64,000 nucleotides of DNA. Origin: Rhizobium sp. NFR03 (GTDB taxonomy: Bacteria > Pseudomonadota > Alphaproteobacteria > Rhizobiales > Rhizobiaceae). The notes under the pieces are model-generated. The model saw nothing but the letters and a program-made list of their open reading frames with translations. It ran no database searches and was not told the origin of the DNA. A program made the position numbers and the translations under genes. This document shows, piece by piece, positions 8,084 through 17,949 of the stretch. The stretch's first letter is position 1. Every line of letters begins with the position of its first letter. Where the stretch lies: assembly GCF_900111275.1 (NCBI RefSeq), contig NZ_FOGR01000011.1, forward strand, positions 1 to 64,000. Direction: 5' to 3'.

Positions 8084-8117
8084 GCGGTGTCGCGCCTCCC
8101 TCCGGGCGCGGCACCGC
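8084..8117 (+). other. Intercistronic hairpin after binding-protein gene
   Basis: GCGGTGTCGCGCC pairs with GGCGCGGCACCGC with one mismatch around a 7-8 nt loop. No T-run. Such hairpins behind binding-protein genes commonly protect the upstream mRNA from 3' exonucleases. Confidence 0.65.
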
Positions 8118-8203
8118 CTGATCCCTGAGGCCAGGAGGCCAAATGCCCGGCGCCCTCTGCGGCCTCCAGCACACTCTTCATCCAGAAGGTCCAGGTCCAA
8201 ACC

Positions 8204-9115
8204 ATGGCTCACGCGAAAACAGGCGGCGCGCGAACAAGCGGGCTGAAGCGATATTACGACGTCAACGGCTGGCTCTTCATCGCACCTGCCATCGGCCTTA
8301 TCAGCCTGTTCCTCATCTATCCCATCTTTCGCTCGCTCTATCTCTCGTTCTTCTCGGGCCGAGGCATGATGATGAAGTTCGCGGGCTTCGGAAACATCAC
8401 GCGGCTGAGTGGCGATCCGGTGTTTCTGAAGGCGCTGACGAACACGACGATCTTCTTCGTGGTGCAGGTACCGATCATGATCGTGCTCGCGCTGATGCTC
8501 GCCTCGCTGCTCAACACCGACCGGCTGAGGTTCGCGGGCGTCTTCCGCACGGCGATCTTCCTGCCCTGCGTCGCGTCGCTGGTTGCCTATTCCGTCCTGT
8601 TCAAGAGCATGTTTTCGTTCGATGGCGTCATCAACCAGGCGCTTCTCGCGGTCGGCATCATCGGCACGCCTATCGGCTGGTTGACGGAGCCCTTCTGGGC
8701 GAAGGTGCTCGTCATCCTCGCCATTACCTGGCGTTGGACCGGCTACAACATGATCTTCTACCTTGCCGCCTTGCAGAACATCGACCGGTCGATCTACGAG
8801 GCCGCCCGTATCGACGGCGTGCCGGCCTGGGCGCGTTTCGTGCACCTGACCGTTCCCATGCTGAAGCCGGTGATCCTGTTCACCACCATCATTTCCACCA
8901 TCGGTACGATCCAGCTGTTCGACGAGGTCTATAACCTGACCGAAGGCAAGGGCGGACCGGCGGATGCGACGATCACCCTGTCGCTCTACATCTACAATCT
9001 CACTTTCCGCTACATGCCGAGCTTCGGCTATGCCGCGACGATCTCCTACGTGATCGTCTTCATGGTGGCGGTTCTGTCCTTCCTGCAATTCTACGCCGCG
9101 AGGGAGCGCTCATGA
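8204..9115 (+). CDS. ABC sugar transporter permease, MalF type
   Basis: 303 aa inner-membrane permease of the CUT1 class with six predicted membrane segments beginning WLFIAPAIGLISLFLIYPIF. The cytoplasmic EAA loop that contacts the ATPase is visible as YEAARIDGVPAWARFVHLTV near residues 200-220. The stop overlaps the next start by 4 nt (ATGA), so translational coupling to the second permease is likely. Forms the membrane channel with the 9112 gene and is energised by the ATPase at 12211. Confidence 0.92.
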   Translation: MAHAKTGGARTSGLKRYYDVNGWLFIAPAIGLISLFLIYPIFRSLYLSFFSGRGMMMKFAGFGNITRLSGDPVFLKALTNTTIFFVVQVPIMIVLALMLASLLNTDRLRFAGVFRTAIFLPCVASLVAYSVLFKSMFSFDGVINQALLAVGIIGTPIGWLTEPFWAKVLVILAITWRWTGYNMIFYLAALQNIDRSIYEAARIDGVPAWARFVHLTVPMLKPVILFTTIISTIGTIQLFDEVYNLTEGKGGPADATITLSLYIYNLTFRYMPSFGYAATISYVIVFMVAVLSFLQFYAARERS

Positions 9116-9945
9116 CCGCCATTCCCGCTTCCAGGACAGGCCGTGCCGTGCCGCGTGTTGCGACCTATGTCGCCCTGTCGGTCGCAGCCTTCGTCTCCGT
9201 CTTTCCCTTCATCTGGATGGTGATTTCCTCCACCAACACGTCGATTGACATCATCAAGGGCAAGGCCACGTTCGGCAGCGCTTTTTCCAACAATGTCGCG
9301 AACTTCTTCGCGCAGGTCGATGTGCCCCTCGTTTTCTGGAATTCGGCCAAGGTGGCGATCCTCGCCACGCTGCTGACGATCGCCGTATCTTCTCTCGCCG
9401 GATACGGCTTCGAGATGTTCCGCTCGAAGATGCGCGACCGTCTCTATTCGCTGGTGCTGCTGACGCTGATGGTGCCGTTTGCAGCACTGATGATCCCGCT
9501 GTTCATGATGATGGGCAAGGCCGGGCTCATCAACACGCATATCGCGATCCTGCTGCCGACGGTCGCCTCCGCTTTCATCATCTTCTACTTCCGCCAGGCC
9601 ACGAAGGCCTTTCCGACCGAACTGCGGGACGCGGCGAAGGTGGACGGGCTGAAGGAGTGGCAGATCTTCCTCTACATCTACGTTCCCGTGATGCGCTCGA
9701 CCTATGCCGCTGCCTTCGTCATCGTCTTCATGATGAACTGGAACAACTATCTGTGGCCGCTGATCGTTCTCCAGTCGAACGATACGAAGACGATCACCCT
9801 CGTCGTCTCGTCGCTGGCCTCGGCTTACTATCCCGATTTCGGCGTGGTCATGATCGGCACGATCCTCGCTACGCTTCCAACTCTTCTCGTCTTCTTCGTC
9901 ATGCAGCGCCAGTTCGTGGCCGGCATGCTCGGTTCTGTGAAATAG
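9112..9945 (+). CDS. ABC sugar transporter permease, MalG type
   Basis: 277 aa partner permease. N-terminal segment VALSVAAFVSVFPFIWMVIS and an EAA loop LRDAAKVDGLKEWQIFLYIY near residues 168-190. Start overlaps the previous stop by 4 nt; the GH2 gene follows after 10 nt. Same CUT1 importer as its neighbours. Confidence 0.92.
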   Translation: MTAIPASRTGRAVPRVATYVALSVAAFVSVFPFIWMVISSTNTSIDIIKGKATFGSAFSNNVANFFAQVDVPLVFWNSAKVAILATLLTIAVSSLAGYGFEMFRSKMRDRLYSLVLLTLMVPFAALMIPLFMMMGKAGLINTHIAILLPTVASAFIIFYFRQATKAFPTELRDAAKVDGLKEWQIFLYIYVPVMRSTYAAAFVIVFMMNWNNYLWPLIVLQSNDTKTITLVVSSLASAYYPDFGVVMIGTILATLPTLLVFFVMQRQFVAGMLGSVK

Positions 9946-9955
9946 GATATCGACA

Positions 9956-12202
9956 ATGCGCAGATATGAAAGCTTCAACGGCAACTGGACCTTCAGCGAG
10001 GGCTTCGACGCCGCCAGAGCCGGTCAGCCTCTGAGCGGCGAGACAGTGCGTCTGCCGCATACCGCCGTTGAGCTGCCGTATAACTACTTCGACGAGACGA
10101 GCTACCAGAAGGCATTCACCTATCAGAAGGTGGTTGCGTGGGAGGAGGGCTTCGAAGGCCGCGAAGTGTCCCTCGTTTTCGACGGCGCGATGGCCGATAG
10201 CGAGGTCTATCTGAACGGTGAGAAGATCGCCTTCCACCGCGACGGCTACACACCCTTCGAAGCGCGGCTGACCGACCGGCTGAAGCCGGGAGACAACCTC
10301 GTCACCGTCAAGATCGATGGCTCCGAGAACCCGGAAATTCCCCCTTTCGGCGGCATGATCGACTACCTCTGCTATGCCGGCATCTATCGCGATGTCTGGC
10401 TGAAGGTCACAAGGCCGGTCTCGATCCGCAATATGAAGATCGAAACGCCCGAAGCCCTCTCGGCGAGCAAAGTCACGGTTCGCGTCGATCTTGCCAATCC
10501 ACGGAGCCAGCCGCTAGCCGGCACGATCCGCGTTTCTATCGCCGACAAGGCGGGCACTGTGGTCGGCAAGGCCACGGCGGATGTCGCGGGAGCAAGCACG
10601 ACGCTCACGATCGATGGGCTCACAGGCCTTGCCCTCTGGGATATCGACAATCCCGTGCTCTACACGCTGACGGCAGAGCTGGAGACCGCCGCCGGGGCCG
10701 ATGCCCTGTCGTCACGCTTCGGTTTCCGCACCGCGGAGTTTACGCCGGACGGGTTTCTGCTCAACGGCAAGCCGCTGAAGCTGCGCGGGCTCAACCGTCA
10801 TCAGGCCTGGCCGTATTCGGGCTATGCCATGGGGCGGCGGGCGCAGGAAAAAGATGCGGATATCCTGAAATTCGACCTTCGCTGCAACATCGTGCGCACC
10901 TCGCACTATCCGCAGGCAAAGAGCTTCATCGAGCGCTGCGACGATATTGGCCTTCTCGTGTTCGAGGAAATTCCCGGCTGGCAGCATATCGGTGGCGAGG
11001 CCTGGAAGAAGGAGTCCGTCGAGAACGTTCGCCGCATGATCGAGCGGGACTGGAACCATCCGTCGATCATCATCTGGGGCGTTCGCATCAACGAGAGCCA
11101 AGACGACCACGATTTCTACGCCGAGACCAACCGGCTGGCCCGCGAACTCGACACCACGCGCCAGACCGGCGGCGTGCGGTTCATCACCAATTCGGAGCTG
11201 CTGGAAGACGTCTACACCATGAACGACTTCATCCTCGGCCAGGAGGAGATGCCGGGCAACAATCGCGGCCGCGTGGTGCTGCGCGACCGGGTGGAAACGA
11301 CGGGGATCACCAGGCCTATCCCCTACATGATCACCGAATATAATGGCCACATGTACCCGACCAAGCGCTTCGATCAGGAGCAGCGGCAGGCCGAGCACGT
11401 CACGCGCCACCTGCTCATCCTCGATGCGGTTGCCGGTCGGGACGACATCTCGGGTTCGACGGGCTGGTGCATGTTCGACTACAACACGCACAAGGATTTC
11501 GGCTCCGGCGATCGCGTCTGCTATCATGGCGTGCTCGATACGTTCCGCGAGCCGAAGCTGGCAGCCTATGCCTATTCATCCCAGGGCGATCCGGAAGGCG
11601 GCGTGGTGCTGCAGCCGGTGACGTACTGGGCGCGCGGCGAGCGTAACATCGGCGGCGTGCTGCCGCTGATCATTCTGACGAACTGCGACTATCTCGAGAT
11701 CACGTTCGGAGACTTCGAGCCGAAGCGCATCGAGCCGGATCGCGAGACCTATCCACACCTCCCGCACCCCCCCGTCATTCTCGACATGCGCAATGTCACG
11801 CCGTCCGAGTTCGGCACCTGGGGACGCATCTGGCGGGACGGCGTCATCACCGGCTATGTCGGCGGCAAGGCGGTCAAGACCGTCGTCCTGCCGGCCGATC
11901 CGCTTCCGACGACACTGGAGATTGCGCCCGATGACACGGCGTTGCGTGCCGGGGAAAAGGATGCCGTTCGCGTCATTGTCCGCGTGCTCGATCAGGGCGG
12001 CAATATCCTGCCGTACTATGAAGAGCCGGTGCGCTTCGCGGTAGAAGGGCCGGGCCGGATCATCGGGCCGTCGCTCCAGAGCTTCAAGGGCGGGGTGACC
12101 GGCTTCTGGCTGGAAGCGGGCGACGCCGCCGGCACGATCACGCTCACGGCGGAGTGCGGGCTGTTCGCGGCCCAGACCGTCACCTTCACCGTCAGCGCAT
12201 AG
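9956..12202 (+). CDS. GH2 family glycoside hydrolase, beta-galactosidase-like
   Basis: 748 aa. Domain order is the usual GH2 plan: N-terminal sugar-binding jelly roll (residues ~1-150), an immunoglobulin-like domain (~155-260), the TIM barrel (~262-560) and C-terminal beta domains. The acid/base Glu is E380 in WGVRINES (the common NEP is NES here) and the nucleophile is E461 in YMITEYNGH. There is no signal peptide, so it acts in the cytoplasm on sugar brought in by the flanking importer. GH2 enzymes include beta-galactosidases, beta-glucuronidases and mannosidases. Galactosidase is favoured by the EbgR/MsmR-like regulator but is not proven. Operon position between permease and ATPase is tight on both sides. 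Confidence 0.85.
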   Translation: MRRYESFNGNWTFSEGFDAARAGQPLSGETVRLPHTAVELPYNYFDETSYQKAFTYQKVVAWEEGFEGREVSLVFDGAMADSEVYLNGEKIAFHRDGYTPFEARLTDRLKPGDNLVTVKIDGSENPEIPPFGGMIDYLCYAGIYRDVWLKVTRPVSIRNMKIETPEALSASKVTVRVDLANPRSQPLAGTIRVSIADKAGTVVGKATADVAGASTTLTIDGLTGLALWDIDNPVLYTLTAELETAAGADALSSRFGFRTAEFTPDGFLLNGKPLKLRGLNRHQAWPYSGYAMGRRAQEKDADILKFDLRCNIVRTSHYPQAKSFIERCDDIGLLVFEEIPGWQHIGGEAWKKESVENVRRMIERDWNHPSIIIWGVRINESQDDHDFYAETNRLARELDTTRQTGGVRFITNSELLEDVYTMNDFILGQEEMPGNNRGRVVLRDRVETTGITRPIPYMITEYNGHMYPTKRFDQEQRQAEHVTRHLLILDAVAGRDDISGSTGWCMFDYNTHKDFGSGDRVCYHGVLDTFREPKLAAYAYSSQGDPEGGVVLQPVTYWARGERNIGGVLPLIILTNCDYLEITFGDFEPKRIEPDRETYPHLPHPPVILDMRNVTPSEFGTWGRIWRDGVITGYVGGKAVKTVVLPADPLPTTLEIAPDDTALRAGEKDAVRVIVRVLDQGGNILPYYEEPVRFAVEGPGRIIGPSLQSFKGGVTGFWLEAGDAAGTITLTAECGLFAAQTVTFTVSA

Positions 12203-12210
12203 GAGCCGGC

Positions 12211-13293
12211 ATGGCTGACGTCACCCTCAAGGACATCCGCAAGACATTCGGCGCACTCGACGTCATCAAAGGCGTCAATCTCGACATCAAAGCGGGCGAG
12301 TTCGTCGTCTTCGTCGGACCGTCGGGTTGCGGCAAGTCCACGCTGCTGCGCATGATCGCCGGGCTGGAGGACATTACGTCCGGCACGCTGGAGATCGGCG
12401 GTCAGGTGATGAACGATGTCGATCCCTCCAAGCGCGGGATCGCCATGGTCTTCCAGTCCTATGCGCTTTATCCGCACATGACGGTGCGTGAGAATATGGG
12501 TTTCGCGCTCCGTTTCGCGGGGCAGGACAAGGCGGAGATCGCCCGGCGGGTCGATGCTGCGGCAAAGATCCTCGAACTCGGACCGCTGATGGACCGCAAG
12601 CCAAAGGCCCTCTCGGGCGGACAGCGCCAGCGCGTCGCCATCGGTCGCGCGATCGTGCGCGAGCCGGACGTGTTCCTGTTCGACGAGCCGCTGTCGAACC
12701 TCGATGCGGAGCTTCGCGTCCACATGCGGGTCGAGATCGCCCGCCTGCACAAGGAGCTGAACGCCACCATCGTCTATGTCACCCACGATCAGGTCGAAGC
12801 GATGACGCTGGCCGACAAGATCGTCGTGCTGCGCGCCGGCATTGTTGAGCAGGTCGGTGCGCCGCTCGATCTCTATGACGATCCCGCCAATCTCTTCGTC
12901 GCCGGCTTCATCGGCTCGCCGCGCATGAATGTGTTCGCCGGTCGGGTCACCGGCGCCAGCGGCGCTTCCGCTATCGTCACGCTCGACGGCTTCGCCGACA
13001 AGGAGATAGCGGTGCCCCTGCAAGGTGCCGTGCCATCCGCCGGCACGCCGATCCGCCTCGGTATCCGTCCCGAGCATTTCACCGATACGGGGGAAGACAG
13101 CCTGTCGATCACCATCGATATGTTCGAGCATCTGGGCGGCGAGACCTTCGCTTACGGTCGCTCGACCTGCGGTGAAACCATTGTCGTCACCACCCGCAAC
13201 GGCCGCAGCCTGTCGTCCGGCCACGTCCTGAAGGCAGGCTTCGACCCGACGCGAGCCCTGCTGTTTGCGGAAGACGGCAAGCGGATCCGATAA
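12211..13293 (+). CDS. ABC sugar transporter ATP-binding protein, MalK/UgpC type
   Basis: 360 aa. Walker [10 protein letters not shown] at residues 36-44, signature LSGGQ at 134-138, Walker B VFLFDEP ending at 160, followed by the C-terminal TOBE/regulatory domain of MalK-like ATPases. The start is placed at ATG 12211 because AGGAG sits just before it and [14 protein letters not shown] is the family N-terminus; an upstream in-frame GTG would lie inside the GH2 gene. Last gene of the galactoside-type operon. The 165 bp between it and the convergent SorC gene hold no clear terminator. Confidence 0.93.
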   Translation: MADVTLKDIRKTFGALDVIKGVNLDIKAGEFVVFVGPSGCGKSTLLRMIAGLEDITSGTLEIGGQVMNDVDPSKRGIAMVFQSYALYPHMTVRENMGFALRFAGQDKAEIARRVDAAAKILELGPLMDRKPKALSGGQRQRVAIGRAIVREPDVFLFDEPLSNLDAELRVHMRVEIARLHKELNATIVYVTHDQVEAMTLADKIVVLRAGIVEQVGAPLDLYDDPANLFVAGFIGSPRMNVFAGRVTGASGASAIVTLDGFADKEIAVPLQGAVPSAGTPIRLGIRPEHFTDTGEDSLSITIDMFEHLGGETFAYGRSTCGETIVVTTRNGRSLSSGHVLKAGFDPTRALLFAEDGKRIR

Positions 13294-13458
13294 TGAAAAT
13301 AGACATCGAATGCCGAAACGCTTGATTTTCTCCGCGCTCGCCGCCCGGACACGTGGGAGCAGCGCAGCAATCGGGGTTTGCGAGAAAGCAATGCCGCGGG
13401 CGTCTTCGCGATCTGATCGAGGAGCCGAAGCAACCGACGGTGCTATTTCAATAACCGT

Positions 13459-14412
13459 CTAGATATCCAGCAAACGCTGGGCTGTGAACTTGTCGGTGAC
13501 AAGAATGTCGATAACGCCGACCTTCAGCGCGCCTGCAATCGCCGTCACCTTTTTTGCGCCACCGGCCAGAGCGATGACGCGATCCACCTTGGCAAGGTCT
13601 TCGAGCGGAAGGCCGATGACGCGGTCGTCGAGGGGCGTCTTCACTGCCTTGCCGTCGCTATCGAAAAACCGCAGGGAGATATCGCCGACAGCCCCGGCAT
13701 CGGCGAGATCCGCGAGTTCTCGGGCCGAAAAGATGTTGCCGGAGCGCGCGAGGAGCTCCGATGGTTCCACGGCACCGATGCCGACGATGGCGAGAGTGAT
13801 ACTGCCAAAGAGGTCGACCGTCTCGCGCACAAAGGGGTCCGCCATCATGAGAAGCTTGGCTTCGCGGGAGGAGGTCACGCCTTGAACGGGCAGGAGCTTT
13901 GGCTCGGCACCGGTAAGGCCCGCAAGCCGCGTCGTCAGCTGGGTTGCGTGCGTCTGAACGGATGGATCACCCATGCCGCCAAGCGTTTGCACGACGAACT
14001 TTGCGCGGGCGCTTTTCTGCGGATGGATATTTTCCACCATCCTGAAGATGGTCTGGCTCCAGCTGGAGACACCGATCGTTTCGCCGGGTGCGAGCGTGAT
14101 TTCGAGGAGATGGGCCGCTGCCTCCCCGATCCGTGCCATAATGGCCCCATCGCGGTCTTCCGTGCACTCGACGACGACGGCTTCCGGCACATGATATCTC
14201 TCGCGGAGTGCCGTCTCCAGATCGCCGTAGGTTCCCACCGGAGGAATAACGCTGGTCCGCACGATGCCTTCCGTTTCCGCCCGCTTCAGCATGCGCGAGA
14301 CGGTCGCCTGCGAAAGCCTCAGGTGATCCGCGATCTCTGCCTGCCGACGCCGCTCGATGTGATACATCTGAGCAACCCGCGAGATCAGGCGGAGTTCGTT
14401 GAGGCGTCCCAT
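13459..14412 (-). CDS. SorC/DeoR-type sugar-responsive regulator
   Basis: 317 aa. N-terminal HTH at about residues 20-50 (RRQAEIADHLRLSQATVSRM) and a C-terminal sugar-phosphate-binding SorC domain (GETIGVSSWSQTIFRMVENI, later GGAKKVTAIAGAL, VTDKFTAQRLL). Regulators of this type sense phosphorylated sugars from the pathway they control. The gene is last in a minus-strand run with an FGGY kinase and a two-part transketolase, opposite a ribose-type ABC importer. A palindrome GTGAAT-N4-ATTCAC lies 14 nt before its start and recurs at both divergent promoters (17750, 17891), so it is most likely an autoregulated local repressor. Confidence 0.9.
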   Translation of the reverse strand: MGRLNELRLISRVAQMYHIERRRQAEIADHLRLSQATVSRMLKRAETEGIVRTSVIPPVGTYGDLETALRERYHVPEAVVVECTEDRDGAIMARIGEAAAHLLEITLAPGETIGVSSWSQTIFRMVENIHPQKSARAKFVVQTLGGMGDPSVQTHATQLTTRLAGLTGAEPKLLPVQGVTSSREAKLLMMADPFVRETVDLFGSITLAIVGIGAVEPSELLARSGNIFSARELADLADAGAVGDISLRFFDSDGKAVKTPLDDRVIGLPLEDLAKVDRVIALAGGAKKVTAIAGALKVGVIDILVTDKFTAQRLLDI

Positions 14413-14425
14413 AGGCGTTCCCGTC

Positions 14426-14441
14426 GTGAATTTTTATTCAC
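14426..14441. promoter_or_regulatory. Probable SorC operator, regulator-proximal site
   Basis: GTGAATTTTTATTCAC, perfect 6-bp half sites with a 4-bp A/T spacer. It overlaps the stop codon of the kinase gene and precedes the SorC start codon by 14 nt, a place suited to autoregulation. Confidence 0.75.
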
Positions 14442-15900
14442 TCTTAGCGGTTGCCGGTTCCAGCGTCGAGCGGGCGAGCGCATCATTCCACGTTTTGAGC
14501 CGTTCCGCACCGTCATTGCCGACCGGCGCAATGGGCGTCGTCTGTCGAGGCAGGGCGGCAATGGCGCCAAGATCCGGAAAAACGCCGAGCGAGAGGCCCG
14601 CGAGATAGGCAGCGCCGAGCGCTGACACTTCGGGAGCCTCGCATTGAATAACCGTGTGGCGCAGCGTGTCGGCAACGCATTGCATGAGGAACCGGTTCTG
14701 GCTCGGACCACCGTCCACATAAAGCGCGCCGATAACGCCGCCGCTCTGCGCCTTCATGGCGGAGACGACATCATGCACCTGGAAGGCGATGGAATCGGTG
14801 ACGGCGCGAGCCATCTGCGCCCGGCTGGTGTTGAAATTGATCTGCGAGAACAAAGCGCGAGCGTTCGAATCCCAATAGGGAGCGCCGAGGCCCACAAAGG
14901 CCGGCACAAAGCCGGGAACGCCCGGTTCGGCGGTGGCGGCGAGGTCGATCAGCGCTGCGACGTCGGCCAGACCGAGAATGCCGGTCATCCAGGGAAGGCT
15001 CGCGGCGGAAACGAGGATATTGCCTTCGAATGCGAATGTCGGCTTGCCGCCGATCCGCCATGCGACCGTGGTGGTGATGCCGTTGCGCGGCGGGATATAG
15101 TCGGCAAGAGTCGTCATGATGGACGACCCGGTTCCGAAGGTGACCTTGCCATCGCCGGGCTGAAAGGCGCCATGGCCAAAGAGGGCGGCATGACTGTCGC
15201 CGATGGCGGCGCGGATCGGCGTGCCGTCGGCGATGCCGGGCACGCCGGATGTCGTACCGAAATCGGCGGCGCTGTCGCGCACCTCCGGCAGGACGTCCGG
15301 ATCGACGCCGAAAATGTCGCAGAGTTCCGTGCTCCAGACCTGCGCATTCAGGTCGAAAAGCTGGCTCCGCGCCGCGTTGGATGCGTCGCAGGCATGCTCG
15401 CGTCCGCCGGTCATGCAGTGGATGAGCCAGCTGTCGATGGTGCCGGCCCGCACGCGCCGGCCTTTTGGCACGCGGTCCAGCAGCCAACGGAATTTGGCGC
15501 CCGGAAACATAGGGTCGAGCGGCAGCCCGGTGATCTGCTGCACGCGTTCCAGATGGCCTTCCCGCGTCAGCCGCTCGCAGTCGGGCGCCGTGCGCCGGCA
15601 CTGCCAGCTCAGCACAGGCCCCAGCGGCTCGCCGGTCTCTGCGTCCCAGACGGTGACGGACTCGCGCTGGTTGGAAATGGCAAGGGCTTCGACGGTCACG
15701 GCCGGTGCTTCGCTCAGGCAGGCTGCAATCGCTTCGCAGACCGATGCCCAGAGGCGCGCCGGATCCTGCTCGACCCAGCCGGGCTTCGGGTAGCTGATGC
15801 CGACAGGAGAGGAGCCACGGGCGAGGACCTCGCCTTTCAAGGACACGAGCACCGCCTTCGAATTTGTGGTGCCCTGGTCAATTGCCAGTATTGCCTGCAT
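14434..15900 (-). CDS. FGGY-family carbohydrate kinase
   Basis: 488 aa, start chosen at ATG 15900 behind GGAGAG because MQAILAIDQGTTNSKAVLVS is the family N-terminus with the phosphate-binding DQGTT loop. Further landmarks: the GDSHAALFGHG region, the GTGSSIMT loop and YVDGGPSQNRFLMQ near the C-terminus, which matches the glycerol/xylulose kinase fold. FGGY enzymes phosphorylate a ketose or polyol with ATP. The adjacent split transketolase and two SDRs suggest a ketopentose such as xylulose, ribulose or the branched apulose as substrate. Specificity cannot be set from sequence alone. Confidence 0.87.
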   Translation of the reverse strand: MQAILAIDQGTTNSKAVLVSLKGEVLARGSSPVGISYPKPGWVEQDPARLWASVCEAIAACLSEAPAVTVEALAISNQRESVTVWDAETGEPLGPVLSWQCRRTAPDCERLTREGHLERVQQITGLPLDPMFPGAKFRWLLDRVPKGRRVRAGTIDSWLIHCMTGGREHACDASNAARSQLFDLNAQVWSTELCDIFGVDPDVLPEVRDSAADFGTTSGVPGIADGTPIRAAIGDSHAALFGHGAFQPGDGKVTFGTGSSIMTTLADYIPPRNGITTTVAWRIGGKPTFAFEGNILVSAASLPWMTGILGLADVAALIDLAATAEPGVPGFVPAFVGLGAPYWDSNARALFSQINFNTSRAQMARAVTDSIAFQVHDVVSAMKAQSGGVIGALYVDGGPSQNRFLMQCVADTLRHTVIQCEAPEVSALGAAYLAGLSLGVFPDLGAIAALPRQTTPIAPVGNDGAERLKTWNDALARSTLEPATAKSE

Positions 15901-15972
15901 TCCGTCTCTCCTCAACCCAAGAAAATGCCGGGGCGGCGATGAAACGCGCCCCGGCTGGACATTCACCCGGTC

Positions 15973-16929
15973 CTATTTCCGCTTGATCACGGCTTCTGCC
16001 GCATCGGCGATGGCTTCCGGCGCCATGCCGAATTCGTTCAGCAGAAACTCGGCGGAGCCTGTTGGCGCGAAGATACCGGGCACACCGAGACGCTTCATCG
16101 GGACCGGCGCGAAGTCGACGACGACCTCCGCCACGGCCGAGCCGAGCCCGCCGAAGGTCGAGTGCTCCTCGGCGGTGACGATCGCGCCGGTTTCGCGAGC
16201 GGCGGCAATGATGGCGTCTTCGTCCATCGGACGAACGGTCGCGAGGTTGAGAACGCGCGCGTTGATGCCACGGGAGGCCAGTATCTCTGCGGCCTTGACC
16301 ATGCGGTGCGTCAGCGTGCCGTTCGCAATCAGCGTGACGTCGGATCCCTCGCGCAGCAGATTGGCTTTACCCACCTCGAAGAGATGATCCTCGGGAAGGA
16401 GATCGGGAACGCCGACGCGCGACAGACGCAGGAAGCAGGGGCCCTGATAATGCGCGGCCCATGCAACGGCTGCTGCCGTCTCGATGTGGTCGCACGGCGC
16501 GATAACGGGAAGATTGGGAAGGACACGCGTCCAGGCGAAATCCTCGATCGAATGGTGCGTCGGACCCAGATCGCCATAGGCCATTCCGGAGGAAATGCCC
16601 ACGAGCTTCACATTGGCGTTGGAATAGGCGATGTCGGCCTTGATCTGCTCAAGAGCACGGCCCGTCAGGAAGGGTGCGGCCGCGCAGACATAGGGTATGC
16701 GCCCGCCATTGGCGAGGCCGGCGGCCACACCGATCATGTTCTGCTCGGCGATGCCGACATTGATCAGCCGCTCGGGGAATTTCGCCTTGAAGCCACCGAG
16801 CTTGGAGGAGCCGACGGAGTCGTTGCAGACGACCACGATCGTCTCGTCTTCCGCTGCAAGACGCTCCAGCGTCGCTGCAAAGGCGTCACGGCAGTCGTGA
16901 AGCTTCTGGGATGGGACGTGCGCGTTCAT
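15973..16929 (-). CDS. Transketolase, C-terminal (pyrimidine-binding) subunit
   Basis: 318 aa corresponding to the Pyr plus C-terminal domains of transketolase. Landmarks are NVGIAEQNMIGVAAGLANGG (cofactor-activating Glu in the IAEQN motif), then SSGMAYGDLGPTHHSIEDFA with the paired His. It needs the 16929 gene product for the PP domain; together they make a two-subunit enzyme that moves a two-carbon unit. The ATG overlaps the stop of the partner by one base (TAATG), so translation is coupled. Split transketolases of this kind include the apulose-4-phosphate transketolase AptA/AptB, as well as enzymes of unknown specificity. Confidence 0.88.
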   Translation of the reverse strand: MNAHVPSQKLHDCRDAFAATLERLAAEDETIVVVCNDSVGSSKLGGFKAKFPERLINVGIAEQNMIGVAAGLANGGRIPYVCAAAPFLTGRALEQIKADIAYSNANVKLVGISSGMAYGDLGPTHHSIEDFAWTRVLPNLPVIAPCDHIETAAAVAWAAHYQGPCFLRLSRVGVPDLLPEDHLFEVGKANLLREGSDVTLIANGTLTHRMVKAAEILASRGINARVLNLATVRPMDEDAIIAAARETGAIVTAEEHSTFGGLGSAVAEVVVDFAPVPMKRLGVPGIFAPTGSAEFLLNEFGMAPEAIADAAEAVIKRK

Positions 16930-17738
16930 TAGAGGGCCTCCGACAGTTCTTTTACGGCGATCTCGTACTGTTCCTTGTTGGGAACCTTGTGGTGCCAATC
17001 GACGGTGTCCTGCATGAACGAGATGCCGTGACCCTTGTTGGTGTGCGCAACGATGCAATGGGGACGCGTGCCGCGATGTTCGAGCGCGGCCACCACCTCG
17101 CTCATCGCGTTGCCGTTGATCTCGGTAACCTCCCAGCCGAAAGCTTCGACCTTCGGGCGAAGGGGCGCAAGACCGTTCGTATCGGCGATCGAGGCGCCCT
17201 GCTGGAAGCGGTTATGATCGATGAGGAGCGTCAGATTCTCGAGCCCGAAATGCGCGCCGGCCATGATGGCTTCCCAGTTCGAGCCTTCCTGCATCTCGCC
17301 GTCACCGGTGACGACATAGGTGTGGTAAGATACACCGGACAGCTTTGCGGCCTTCGCCATGCCGACCGCAACAGGCAAGCCGTGGCCGAGCGGACCCGTA
17401 TTGGTCTCGACGCCGGGAACCTTGTTGCAGTTCGGATGGCCGTTCAGGCGGGAGTATGGCTTGAGGAAGGTCGAGACCTCCTCCTCGGGGATAAAGCCGC
17501 GCTTGGCAAGCGTTACATAAAGCGCACAGGCTGTGTGCCCCTTCGACAGGACGAAGCGATCACGGTCTGGATGCTTCGGTTGATCCGGCCAGATCTTCAG
17601 GACACGGAAATAAAGCGCGGTGAGAATGTCGATCACTGACATTTCACCGCCGATATGGCCTGCGCCCGCCTCATATACCGCTTGAAGGTCCCGCAGCCGG
17701 ATTTGGCGCGCGACGCGCTCGAGATCTTTTATCTCCAT
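16929..17738 (-). CDS. Transketolase, N-terminal (TPP-binding) subunit
   Basis: 269 aa. Contains GHIGGEMSVIDILTALYF near residues 28-44, SKGH at 65-68, GPLGHGLPVAVG near 115-126 and the thiamine diphosphate/Mg motif GDGEMQEG at 145-152. The start is set at ATG 17738, behind GAGGATGTG; upstream in-frame codons run through the promoter region. First gene of the minus-strand operon tktN-tktC-kinase-SorC. A SorC half-palindrome lies between its start and its promoter. Confidence 0.9.
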   Translation of the reverse strand: MEIKDLERVARQIRLRDLQAVYEAGAGHIGGEMSVIDILTALYFRVLKIWPDQPKHPDRDRFVLSKGHTACALYVTLAKRGFIPEEEVSTFLKPYSRLNGHPNCNKVPGVETNTGPLGHGLPVAVGMAKAAKLSGVSYHTYVVTGDGEMQEGSNWEAIMAGAHFGLENLTLLIDHNRFQQGASIADTNGLAPLRPKVEAFGWEVTEINGNAMSEVVAALEHRGTRPHCIVAHTNKGHGISFMQDTVDWHHKVPNKEQYEIAVKELSEAL

Positions 17739-17749
17739 CACATCCTCAC

Positions 17750-17801
17750 GTGAATAAATATGCATGTGGCAATATTCTTGCATAGATAGTCGATTAGTCA
17801 A
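17750..17801 (-). promoter_or_regulatory. Promoter and SorC-type site of the transketolase/kinase operon
   Basis: On the - strand, a -35 element TTGACT (17796-17801), 16-bp spacer and -10 element AAGAAT (17774-17779), followed at once by TATTTATTCAC (17750-17760), one perfect half of the GTGAAT-N4-ATTCAC motif. A repressor bound there would sit on the transcription start. Confidence 0.6.
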
Positions 17802-17847
17802 CCCCTGCAGCGTGCACTTCCATGCTGCAGCGCAGCGACATATCCAG

Positions 17848-17906
17848 TTGACACTGTCGCCAAGCCTTGGTAGTGAATTTTCCGGCAGGAGTGAATATTT
17901 ATTCTA
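17848..17906 (+). promoter_or_regulatory. Promoter and SorC-type sites of the ribose-type ABC operon
   Basis: TTGACA at 17848-17853, 17-bp spacer and a weak -10 TAGTGA at 17871-17876. Two GTGAAT half sites begin at 17873 and 17891, and the second continues as GTGAATATTTATTC, a near-complete copy of the SorC motif. They overlap and follow the -10, as expected for repression. Confidence 0.6.
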
Positions 17907-17949
17907 TTTGGTTGCAGGTTTTGGCCGGCAGCACTCGCGAGGAGGAATG

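Noticed and set aside
6778-9984. Long minus-strand frames opposite the sugar-transport genes
   Set aside because: They are Arg/His/Asp-rich, lack family motifs and mirror the codon bias of the clearly recognised + strand genes.
14644-15942. 432-codon + strand frame opposite the FGGY kinase
   Set aside because: No recognisable motif, while the minus strand encodes a full kinase with DQGTT and the sugar-kinase loops.
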